Shown piece after piece: positions 11,627-21,361 of a stretch of DNA of 64,000 nt. A program made the position numbers and the translations under genes. How positions within the stretch are numbered: the stretch's first letter is position 1; each line of letters starts with the position of its first letter. The DNA is from Tilletia caries (taxonomy: Eukaryota; Basidiomycota; Exobasidiomycetes; Tilletiales; Tilletiaceae). The stretch spans positions 1,426,001 to 1,490,000 of the forward strand of contig JALUTQ010000040.1 of NCBI GenBank assembly GCA_032718865.1, written 5' to 3'. Under the pieces are notes generated by a model. It did no database searches. It worked only from the letters and a program-made list of their open reading frames with translations, and was not told where the DNA came from.

Positions 11627-12763
11627 ATGAAGCTCAAGTAAGCATCTCTCTTCTGGGACGCGGGGACGGGCGGGCGTGCTGGAACGGCGTGCTGCCTCTC
11701 TGGATCTGCGGTCCGCGTGCATGACGACGGCAGCACTGGCGGTAGCAGCGGCGGCGGATATCGTACATCGGACAGCAGCGCAATACTGACCCTTTGATCA
11801 TCTCTCTTCCTCTCTCTCTTCCCCCTTCTTCTCGTCTTCAGCGTCGCAAAGTGAGTACTCGGTCTCCCTCGACATGCGCAACGCAGCCAGATGCTCATTC
11901 TCTGTCCTCAATCACCACAGCCCGGCTACGGGTGCGCAAAAGTCCTTCGACTTCGATGACGAGAAGAAGACGCGCATCTTTTACGAGCGCCGCATGGGCC
12001 AGGACGTCGAGGTCGACACCCTCGGCGACGAGTGGAAGGGCTACGTCCTCCGCATCGGCGGCGGCAACGACAAGCAGGGCTTCCCCATGAAGCAGGGTGT
12101 CCTCCTCCCCTACCGTGTCCGTCTCCTCCTCGCCGAGGGCCACTCGTGCTACCGCCAGCGCAGGACGGGTGAGCGCCGCCGTAAGAGTGTCCGTGGTTGC
12201 ATCGTCGGCCCGGACATTGGTGCGCTCCACCTTATTGTCGTCAAGCAGGGCGAGCAGGAGATCCCTGGTCTTACCGACCCCGAGTCGTCCCAGCCCAAGC
12301 GTCTCGGCCCCAAGCGTGCCAACCGTGAGTACATCAGAGGGGATCGGAAGGGAGAACATTTGCAGCAGATGGACGGAGGAATCCGCACAGTGCAGGAAGC
12401 AGGGCATACAGGAAATGTGACGAGAGAGGGCACGAAATCTGACCACACTCATCCCCAACAGACATCCGCAAGTTCTTCAACTTGACCAAGGATGACGACG
12501 TCCGCAAGTTTGTCATCCGCCGCGAGGTCACCTCCAAGAAGGAGGGCGCCAAGCCCTACACGAAGGCGCCCAAGATCCAGCGTCTCGTCACACCGGAGCG
12601 CATCCAACGGAGACGCCACCTGCGCTCGCTCAAGAAGCGTCGCTCGGAGCGCCAGGCTGAGCAGAAGGCCGAGTATGACACTTTGGTCTCGAAGCGGGTT
12701 GCTGAGAAGAAGGAGCGCTCGAGTGCGCAGCGTTCGGCCCGGAAGGCGGCTTGTAAGGCATAG
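11627..12763 (+). CDS. rps6: 40S ribosomal protein S6 (eS6)
   Basis: Four exons: 11627-11637, a 9-base microexon 11842-11850, 11921-12324 and 12462-12763, giving 241 residues. The first 11 bases encode MKL plus two bases of the next codon. The microexon supplies residues that make the start MKLNVAN-PATG, which matches the three-residue spacing between MKLN and PATG in other eS6 proteins; skipping it would lose three residues. The body ([37 protein letters not shown]) and the basic C-terminal helix are typical. eS6 is a small-subunit protein and a phosphorylation target of the TOR pathway. All donors are GTGAGT or GTAAGC and all acceptors CAG. Confidence 0.97.
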
Positions 12764-13360
12764 ATGCCTTGCTTTCTTCCTTTCTAGGTCACCCTTTCGT
12801 TCGGATTTTGGGTTGCGGATTGGAGTTGGCGGAAGAGTGGAAGCGGGTCCACACTTCGTCAGGAATGGAAGCGGGAGATGGGAAAACGATGTGGGAAGGA
12901 AGTCCACACATTATGCAGGACGGGGTTTTGTCTTGAAGGCGAGGAGGGGGGCCATCCATCGCAAACTTCAAGATGAGCACCATGTGTGGCCGAGGCCCAC
13001 GCCTCGTGCCGCACATCCTGCCAGTCAGCACACACACTATGTTCATCGACCCCCCTCCTCAAAAACGTACACACACAACACACACAACCCCCCCATGTCT
13101 TTCTTTCCCAAGCAAAGCACAGCTCTTCTCTTTCTCTCTCTGTCTCCTGCTCGCAATCCTCAATTCTCCACATGCAGTTCTCATCTCCCATCTGACTGAG
13201 CCTACGAACGGTGGGATGCGTGCACTGCTGGATGACAATCCCTGCCCAGAGGAGAGAAGTGAGAGCCCAGAGTCCGATCGGGATGCGTTGCAGAACGAGA
13301 ACTGGATTTCAGATTATGCTCCCCCCAACGTCCAAACCGACTGAAAGATAGGAACCAAAA
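12764..13360. other. Intergenic region between convergent genes
   Basis: A 597-bp stretch between the 3' ends of rps6 and the small gene at 13361. It holds a pyrimidine-rich, CACA-rich segment (13050-13200) and no coding signal I can support. It should contain the two 3' UTRs. Confidence 0.6.
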
Positions 13361-13953
13361 CTACTCCTCGCCCTCCTTCCCTGCGGACGCCTCCTCCTTC
13401 GCCCGCCGCGACTCCGCGGCCCGGGCCTGTACGACGCCCGCCAGCCGTTTCCGGTTCTCCCGAATGGTGGCCTTCTGCTTCTCGATGATCTCGCGTTGGC
13501 GGAACTCGACGCCGTGGAGGTAGTATCCGGCTGCGCCGAAGAGGCCCATTAGGATTGCGTGGCCGCCGAAGTCTGTAAGAGGGGAGGGAGGAGGGGGGTG
13601 TGAGTAATTTCGTTGGGTGGTGGTGGAGGTGGGGAGTTCGAGATTGGCCTGCTGGGGGGAAAGGGGAGGGGTTGTTGTTGTAGCCTGAGCTATACCCGCA
13701 CCCAGCCCAGCCCAGCTCGTGCTTCGTTCCGCCCCGTATCCATCTCTCTCCGCCCCCTATCAAGCGAGCGCAGACCCGCCCCGCCAGACCATAAAGCCGC
13801 CGTCCCCCAGGGGAAAGGAGGGCCAAACGAGAGGGGGAAAGGAAAAAGCAAAGACTCACTCTCGAACATGTTCCGCTTCTGAATGCCCAGTCCCATACAG
13901 CGCGTCGCGAACCCGAGCGCGGAGAAGCCGAGTACGGTCCCTGTGATTGCCAT
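13361..13953 (-). CDS. Small membrane protein, 101 residues, possibly mitochondrial
   Basis: Exon 1 is 13953-13860 and exon 2 is 13572-13361, joined over a 287-bp intron (donor A|GTGAGT, acceptor TTACAG) to a 101-residue protein. The first exon encodes a hydrophobic N-terminus (MAITGTVLGFSALGFATRC), then the joined product reads FENFGGHAILMGLFGAAGYY, a second hydrophobic segment, followed by HGVEFRQREIIEKQKATIREN and a charged coiled tail. Two short hydrophobic segments plus a basic coiled tail are common in small inner-membrane subunits of respiratory complexes, but I do not recognise the family with certainty. The splice joins two frames that are meaningless apart, which supports the model. 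Confidence 0.7.
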
Positions 13954-16331
13954 CGTTGTGTGTTTGTGCTGTGTGTGTTTAGGTGGGGGCGCGGGGTGTC
14001 TGCGCGATCGGAAGGCGGCGGAGGAGGACCGCAACGAGGGGTGAGAAGACGAGGGCGCGCGCGCGAGGGTTGGGAAGGCCGGCGTGTGTGCGTAGCTTTG
14101 GCTTTGGCTTGTGTGATGCTGGCTGCTGCTCGAGGCGAGGCGAGGCGGGAAACGTTGGGGCCGCAAGTCACGTGCTGGTTGGGTCAAAAGGCCACGTCGG
14201 TGCGCAAGGAACCCAGACATGTCACACGAAAGCCGTTGCTCTCCCATTCGCTGCGTACGATGGTACATGTATATACTAGAAAAGGGTGTCTGCAGTCTTA
14301 ACACCTCTCTCACTCAGGCGTAGGCGTCGCTGTCAGGTTGAGAGCAGCGCAAGAGTCAGGAAAGAAAGCTTGGGACCTGTCGAGTGTTGACGCTGCGATA
14401 GAGGAGCGTGATTTTACGGATGAGCACTGCGGTCTTCAGGACGTATCCTCCCATCTCCTTCCTATCCTGTCAAAGGCTTCATCCAGGACCCCCTCTCAGT
14501 CTCTATGCAGATTCCTACCATCCCCGCCATCGCTTTTTCCTCTGATGCAAACTCCACAGACACACATCCTATCCTCCATGGCAGCAGATTGCCAGGGAAG
14601 AGCCGTCCAATCGGCTTGCCGATGTATCACCCCGGTGAGATAGATGATGCTGTCTTAAGGGGAAGTCGTGCGCTCAGAGTTAATTGAAGTTTCTTGATCT
14701 GTTGGAGGTGGGTGGCCGCGGGAGAAGGAAAGATGGAGACGGAAGGGAGAAGCAGACCCCCGAGCGAAAGGTAGAGGATAGAACCAGGGAGCTTCAGCAA
14801 ACGGAGAAAGGAACAAGACGTAGTACTCCCATCAGCGCATCGGCAGGTATCCCTGGCTCGGCAAATCAAATATTCGGAATGTCAGTGAAGGCTTCAGAGA
14901 GGGAGAGGTCCATAAGTTGATGAAAGCGAGAGGATGGAGGTTCGATGAGGCTTGCGCTTACGGACGGATCGTTCAGAAGATGGGCATGTCCGTGGCAGCA
15001 TCCGGCACACCAGCTCGCCAGGCCCAGAAGCAGCCGTCGCGGCTCGATTGGCATTTGGCGGAACGCATCGATACCTTCTCATCTTGGGGCATGCCATTCT
15101 CTGCAGGTCCAACACCCTTTCGAGCTCGGCGTTCACCTCCTTACGGTGTATGTTACAACAGCGATGAGGCGCAAGGTCGCAGGTCGCTCTGAAGATGAAT
15201 GTGCTGTGAAGGAACAGAAGAAGATCTAGATCTGGGCGGAGAGAAGAGGAAGAAGAAGCTAGATCTGGGCGGAGAGAAGAAGAAGAAGAAGAAGAAGAAG
15301 AAGACGTTAGCTAGAGTGTAAAGCCGGTCTGCCCGGAGGACCGCTGTGGAGAGAAGGTCATGCACGGCGCCAAACACGTTCGTCTTGGATAGGAAATGCA
15401 TGCAGCAAGAAGGTCTCCGGCCTCCGCGTAAGTAGTTCCCGCTCGTAGCATCTCCGACCCTTTCTACCAAGGCAAGCCTGTAACGCCTGGACGTCGAAAT
15501 TCAGCGCCAGGCCGCCTCACGAACGGGTTGCGAGATCCAGGCAAGTGTGCGTTATACTCACAAGTCTCACAGTAAGTCGCACCACCGTCGCCTGGTTGGA
15601 CTGCGGCAGGCTCGAGGTTGACACTTGACAGGGAGAAAAATGAGGAGGTGGGAACTGGGAGTGTGGGACGCTTATCTCTGAAAACATCGCGCAGCGCAAC
15701 AAACAAACAAATTCCGTTATCTCATGTACCTTCCGCAGTTCCACCACTTCCCAAAGTCAGCCAATCGCTGCCCTTGCATTGATCTTCCCACCACCCACGA
15801 CCCACAGCAGCGAGGGCCGAGGTCACCACAAGACACTGCAGCACGGCGGCGAACCGCTTTCCTCCCCGCTCTCCCCGCGTCCGGGGCACGCAAGTCGCGC
15901 GTGATATATAAGTCTCGTCGGCCAGGCCAGGCCCTGTCCTTGCATGAAGCAGTTCCAAAGCCCTGTCGATCATTTCCAACGCCACGCACCCTCCATTATC
16001 CGTCTGTGTGACACCACTGGCAACGGCAAGTGGCAGGGCGGACGAAGCGGGAGATCAGGTTGGGGTGTGGGGGATGGAGGGGGGGTCCGACCCTGGATAT
16101 CGCCGGAAGCCTGGATTCAAGAGGCATGCGAAAGAGCGTTCAGCATCCCTTGCATATCTGGAAATTTGAGAGACCGAGTCCAAGTCACAACGTGTTGATG
16201 CATAAGGCGCATGCTGCTCACGCTTTCCTTGCCTCCTCTTACTTCCCTCCCTCCCATCCTCTCTTCTGTTCTCCCTCCCCTGTCACAGCCTACCTGCTGC
16301 GTTCATAGCTTTTCAGCCCTGCACGCACACA
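13954..16331. other. Gene-poor stretch upstream of nitrite reductase
   Basis: This 2.4-kb region has only short unrelated open frames. It includes an E-box CACGTG at 14169-14174, about 220 bp upstream of the small minus-strand gene, a purine-rich repeat patch (15217-15305) and a TATATAAG-like box near 15903 that is too far from the nitrite reductase start to be assigned. No nitrate transporter or nitrate reductase is present. A multi-exon gene without recognisable domains cannot be excluded. Confidence 0.5.
15217..15305. repeat. Purine-rich repeat patch with duplicated 21-mer
   Basis: A 21-base unit containing AGATCTGGGCGGAGAGAAG occurs at 15226-15246 and again at 15259-15279, separated by AAG-rich sequence and followed by an (AAG)n run to about 15304. 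It looks like slippage around a GAA microsatellite. Confidence 0.85.
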
Positions 16332-19300
16332 ATGGTACCCGTACCGACAAGCCCACCTCCAGTGGATGTCTCTCTCCCAACAGCAGAGCTTCAAAAACCT
16401 GCCTCGGCCTTCCCACGCCATGCAGTCGTCGTCGGCCTCGGCATGGTCGGAATCGCATTCATCGAAAAGCTTCTCAACTACGACATCAAAGGCGGACACA
16501 ACGAGTGGAGAGTCACGGCGGTCGGAGAAGAAAATCACCTGGCTTACAATCGAGTCGGCCTCAGTCAGTACTTTGCCAACCGGGACATCGAGACTCTCTA
16601 CCTGAATCCGCTTTCCTGGTACAAGCAACACACCAACAAGCTCACATACCACACCGGAGACCTCGTCACCCTCATCGATCACGAGAACAAGAAGGTCCAA
16701 ACACAGTCCGGGCGTCAAATTGACTACGACGTCTGCGTTGTCGCAGCAGGCTCCGACGCTACCGTCCTCTCCTACATCTCTCCCGACCGCACCAAACGAC
16801 CTGCAGGCGCGTTCGTCTACCGCAACGTCCAGGATCTCGTCGACCAAATATCCTACGCCGAGTCAAGGCCCATCAAGAAAGCCGGTGTCGTCGGTGGAGG
16901 TCTTCTCGGCCTCGAAGCCGCCCACGCCCTTCTCCAGATGGAAAACGTCGGCAAAGTGACGATCATCGAGCGCGACCCTTTCATCCTGGGGCGACAAGTC
17001 GACGCAGAGGGCTCCTCCTTCGTCTTGAAGAAGGTCAAGGCGCTCGGTGTAGAGGTCATGACCAATGCCCGTCTGCGCAGCGTCGTCACCTGTCCCGCGT
17101 CGGAAGACGCCGAAGGACTCGAACGCGTCAACGGTGTACTATTCGAAGGTGCCAATGGCGGACCGGACGAGAAGGAACCATTTGACATTTTGGTGTTCGC
17201 CATCGGTGTCATTCCCCGTGACGACCTCGCCAAGACGTCGGGAATCAACACAGCTCCGCGCGGTGGATTAACCGTCTCCGCCCAACTGGAAACTTCAATC
17301 AAGGACGTCTATGCCATCGGAGAATGCGCCTCCTTCAACGGACAGTGCTTTGGCCTCATCGCGCCGGGGGTCGAACAGGCTGATATCCTCGCGTTCAATC
17401 TTACGGAGGGGCCCTCACACTCCTTCCGCAGTCTGTCCAGTCCGGATCTAAGCACGAAACTCAAGCTGCTCGGCGTAGACGTCGCTTCCTTTGGATCGTA
17501 TATGGCCGACAAGGGCATCACCTGGCGTCCTTTACCCGGACCCTTGAAGACGTACAAGCCGGCCGATGGACCCCTCTCGGACCGAATTGACGTCATGACC
17601 TACCGCAACCCGTTCGAGGGCGTCTACAAGAAGTACCTCTTCACCGCCGACGGAAAATACCTCGTTGGCGGCATCATGGTCGGGGACGTCTCCGACTACG
17701 TCAAACTGTCCGGCTTGGTGAAGAAGGACAAGCCGCTTGAGATGCCTCCGTCCCAATTGATCGTGGGTGCCAAGAAGGAAGGCGAGGAGGACGGCGGTGA
17801 TCTGGATGATGATGCACAGGTGTGCTCGTGCCATGCTGTTACGAAGAAGGCGATTGTGGACTGTGTCAAGGATGGAGCGCGTGCGTTGGGGGAAATCAAG
17901 TCGCAGACTAAGTGTGGGACGGGGTGCGGTGGGTGTGTGCCGCTCTTGACGAGCATCTATCAGACTGCCATGAAGGCCGAGGGTGCGGAGCTCTCCAACA
18001 ATCTCTGGTCAGCATGGACATCAATTCCACATCATCACACGCCATCAACTGACGATTCTCCTCTGTGTATCATTCTGCAGCCCGCACTTCACGTTCTCGC
18101 GTCAGGATCTGTATACAGTCATCAAGTTCCGCAAACTCCAGAACTTCACGGACGTAATGACCTCCATCGGTAAACAGCCCAGCTCGCTCGGCTGCGAAGT
18201 CTGCCGTCCAGCCGTAGGCAGCATCCTATCCTCCCTCTACAACCAATGGATCATGCAACCCGAGCTCCGCCAGACGCAAGACACCAACGACCGCTCCCTC
18301 GCAAACATGCAGCGCGACGGGACGTACTCCGTCGTGCCCCGTCTGCCCGGAGGCGAAGTCACGCCCGCCCACTTACGCGTCATCTCCGAGGTCGCGTCCG
18401 AGTACTCGCTCTACACCAAGATCACAGGCGGACAGCGGATCGACATGTTCGGAGCGAAGAAGCAGGACCTGCCCTCCATCTGGACCCGACTGACGTCGGC
18501 CGGGCTCGAGACGGGACATGCGTACGGGAAGTCGTTGAGGACGGTGAAGAGTTGTGTCGGGTCGACGTGGTGCCGGTATGGGGTCGGGGACTCGGTCGGC
18601 TTTGCGGTGGAGCTGGAGCAGAGGTATAAGATGGTTCGGTCGCCGCATAAGCTGAAGGGTGGAGTCAGTGGATGTGTGCGAGAGTGTGCGGAGGCGCAGG
18701 GTAAGGTAAGTCCCGGAATTTTGGAGGAGGAGGGGGGAAGGGGATCTGACTAACGAAGGTCCATTCTCGCTGACAACCTCTTTGCATGGACTTCGGCAGG
18801 ACTTCGGCGTCATCGCCACCAGCAAAGGATGAACGTGTATCTTGGAGGAAATGGCGGCGCCAGTGAGTTCTCCTCGCTCTCACTCTGACTATGAACCTCA
18901 AGACTTACATGTGCACTTCTCCTTACAGAGCCGCGGCACGCCGAGCTCATCGCTAGCGATGTAACTCGCCACGATGCCATCAAGATTATTGACCGCTTCC
19001 TAATCTACTATGTGCGTATTTACACTGGAAGCCTAGCTTTTGGCAAACTAATGCTGACAGAACATCGTTATTCTCCATCTACAGATTCGTTCTGCAGACA
19101 AGCTAGAGCGAACAGCACGTTGGATCGAGCGACTACCCGGAGGTCTTAAGGCTCTGAAGGAAGTCATCATCGACGACAAGCTCGGCATCTGCGCCGACCT
19201 CGAGCGCGAGATGGCAGAGCTCATCGGCACCTACGAATGCGAATGGACCAAGATCGTCGCGGACAAAGACCGCCAGAAAGTCTTCCGCCAGTTCGTCAAC

Positions 19301-20190
19301 ACGGCCGAGACGCAGGAGCATGCGGAACAAGTCGAGCAGAGGGGCCAACGGCGGCCAGCCGATTGGCCGACGGACACCAGTCCGCTCCGCTTCAGCCCCG
19401 CGGACGTGGTCGAGGGTGCCCGGTGGGAATGGCGCGCGGTGTGTAAAGTGTCCGACTTGGACCCGAGCAAGACGTCCACGACGAGTGCGGTGGTCAAGTA
19501 CGGCGATACGCAGATTGCGATTTGGAACTTGCCGGGTAGGGGACTGAGGGCGTCGCAGAACATGTGCCCACATCGTCGGGCCTTCGTACTGGCGGAAGGC
19601 TTGGTGGGCGAGAATGAGAACGGGCCGTACATCTCGTGCCCGCTGCACAAGCGGAACTACCAGCTTGACGCCAAGCGTGAGGGGGCGGCGGGATCGTGCA
19701 GTGATCCCGACTACTCGGTGAGTTTTTTCTTTTCTTTCCCTTTTTCTCCGTGGGTCATTTGTCTCCATGGGCTGACCCGTATCGCTCTTTGGTCGAACGA
19801 TGCAGATCATGACCTTTGAGGCGAAGGAAGAAGACGACAAGGTTCTCCTCCTCCTCCCCCCAACCGACGCCCTCGACGCCGTACTAAGCACCTCCAAATG
19901 GATGTAAGTCTCCCTTCCACATGCGCCAATATAGACCCCTTTTCCTCTGACAACTCTTCACCCTCCCTCTCTTTTACCAAAACAGGATCCGCAAAGCAGA
20001 GGAAGAATCAAACGCCATCGTCCAATCGAGCGGCGTCTCCATCGCAGGCCCGACGTCCGCGGTCGAGCAGGAGGCGAAGGAGGACAAGCTTCGCGCTGCG
20101 GGTGTGGATGTTGCTCGTGCTCGCGACGATCACAAGGCTGGGACGGGTGCGGGTCGGGCTGGCTGCGGAGACGACGCGTTGGAGTGGTGA
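16332..20190 (+). CDS. niiA: Nitrite reductase [NAD(P)H] with Rieske domain; one-base frameshift
   Basis: Seven exons: 16332-18007, 18081-18705, 18800-18862, 18929-19011, 19085-19717, 19806-19903, 19986-20190; an intact version would be 1127 residues. It reduces nitrite to ammonium in nitrate assimilation. Visible in order: FAD-binding VVVGLGMVG, NAD(P)-binding GVVGGGLLG, a BFD-like [2Fe-2S] domain (CSCHAVTK, CGTGCGGC, about 497-535), the ferredoxin-like half domain, the siroheme/[4Fe-4S] cysteines (CVGSTWC and CVREC, about 716-761) and a C-terminal Rieske domain (CPHR and CPLH, about 976-1003). In exon 3 the conserved run ATSKG-W-NVYLGG is broken: one G is missing in the Trp codon, so TGA is read at 18830-18832 and the product would stop near residue 777, losing the Rieske domain. 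All later exons are intact and in phase. It is either a recent mutation or a sequence error. Confidence 0.93.
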
Positions 20191-20582
20191 TGAGGGAGTC
20201 TAGAGCGCCTTGTGAGGTGTTGCCGTCCCCAACAGGGACGCGTTTTTCCTTCGTTCTTTCTTTCTGTCAAAGGGCCATTTCCGCATTTCCTTCCTTCCTC
20301 TCACAGCTAACTTCCAAGGTTCCGAACCCAAGGGTTGACATGGGTATACATCAATCAAAATTCACGGACGAGTGACTGTTCATCGCTTTGGTCTGAGGTT
20401 GTGATTAGAAGGAAACTTGCGAAAGACTGGAAAGGGGTCTATGGGAAGGTGTAGGAAATGTCCAAGGTATACACCCTTTCTTTCGTTCTACAGCACAGAG
20501 CCCATCCCCTTCCCTCTAAAATGAACGCGAGCAGGCTGCGACGCTGCCACCCGCTGTGTGGGATAATTTGATGGTTCTGCAT
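20191..20582. other. Nitrite reductase 3' flank, no gene
   Basis: About 390 bp between the nitrite reductase stop and the transposon insertion site. I see no coding signal. It ends with the 9-bp target duplication GTTCTGCAT at 20574-20582. Confidence 0.6.
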
Positions 20583-21056
20583 GGCATTGGCAAAAGCTGC
20601 CCCACCTGCCACACCTGCCCCTGGGTCAAGTTTTCCAACACTCCACACAGAAATCCAAACCTGCCTAGTTGCCTTTTCTGCCTCAGGGGCAGATCCCGGT
20701 TGGCAGCCAGTGGTTCCCTAGATCTACCCCCAAAATCATGAGCTGCCCCGGGGCAGCAGGAGGCAGAAATCGGATTCTGGACTGGTTTAGCCAAAACTGC
20801 CTATGGAAACTGCCCCAAAAATTTGAAAATCTGCCGTTTTTTTCCTGTAGCTGCCTCAGGCGCTCGGGCCATCTCCTCAAGACCCTGTGTTTCAGAAAGT
20901 GGGTCTCATAAGTCTGGGCCAGACCCTTATTAGGGATCAGAGATGCAGATATTGGGTTTGGGGGGCAGATTTCGGATTTTCTCCGAATTTTTGGCCGATC
21001 TGCCTTTTCAGACCTGCCTAAGGCAGATCGGGCGGGGGGCAGTTTTCCGCACTCCC
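20583..21056. mobile_element. Non-autonomous DNA transposon (MITE), CTGCC/GGCAG-dense, hAT-like
   Basis: A 474-bp non-coding block is flanked by an exact 9-bp direct repeat GTTCTGCAT (20574-20582 and 21057-21065). Its ends are imperfect inverted repeats: GGCATTGGCAAAAGCTGCCC on the left, and GGGAGTGCGGAAAACTGCCC when the right end is read on the other strand. The interior is crowded with CTGCC and its complement GGCAG, many copies in both orientations. An 8-9 bp target duplication and short terminal inverted repeats are typical of hAT-type elements (an 8-bp reading is equally possible). It has no coding capacity, so it would depend on a transposase elsewhere. Confidence 0.72.
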
Positions 21057-21213
21057 GTTCTGCATTTGCTTTGAGATATGGAAAAAAAAAAAAGTTGACC
21101 GAAGACTGCGGGAGCTGGGGAGGGGAGACAAGAAGGACTTGGGGAAGCTGGAAGGGAGTGGAGTAGTGTGACGGTAGCCGCCAAACCGCCAACCTCGTCG
21201 TCCTCCGCTCCTC

Positions 21214-21361
21214 GGCCGCCCTCGCCTTTGCTTCTTGCTTTTCTTCTTGCTTCAGATGGTGATCTGGGTGGCATCGAGGTTGGTGTGACGGCGGCCGCCC
21301 TCGCCTTTTGCTTCTTCGTTTCTTTCTTGCTTCAGATGGTGATCTGGGTGGCATCGAGGTT
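21214..21361. repeat. 79-bp tandem duplication covering the PAT1 stop codon
   Basis: A unit of about 69 bp beginning GGCCGCCCTCGCC and ending GATCTGGGTGGCATCGAGGT occurs at 21214-21281 and again at 21293-21361, a period of 79 bp. The copies differ by a few bases in the TTCTT-rich part. The right copy contains the last coding bases and the stop of PAT1; the left copy is a duplicate in its 3' UTR. Confidence 0.85.

Noticed and set aside
11638..11841. Possible box C/D snoRNA in the first rps6 intron
   Set aside because: An ATGACGA and a CTGA are about 67 bases apart, but there is no terminal stem and the C box has a mismatch.
15903..15910. TATATAAG as the nitrite reductase TATA box
   Set aside because: It is more than 400 bp before the start codon, whereas the other TATA boxes here are about 90-130 bp away.
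13954..16331. Gene between the small membrane protein and nitrite reductase
   Set aside because: Several open frames of 60-100 codons exist on both strands, but none has domains, splice partners or a plausible start context.
16332..20190. A nitrate assimilation gene cluster
   Set aside because: Neither a nitrate reductase nor a nitrate transporter is found on either side of the nitrite reductase within the window.
20583..21056. CRISPR-like array from the repeated CTGCC
   Set aside because: Copies are five bases long, in both orientations and irregularly spaced, with inverted ends and a target duplication; it fits a transposon and not an array.
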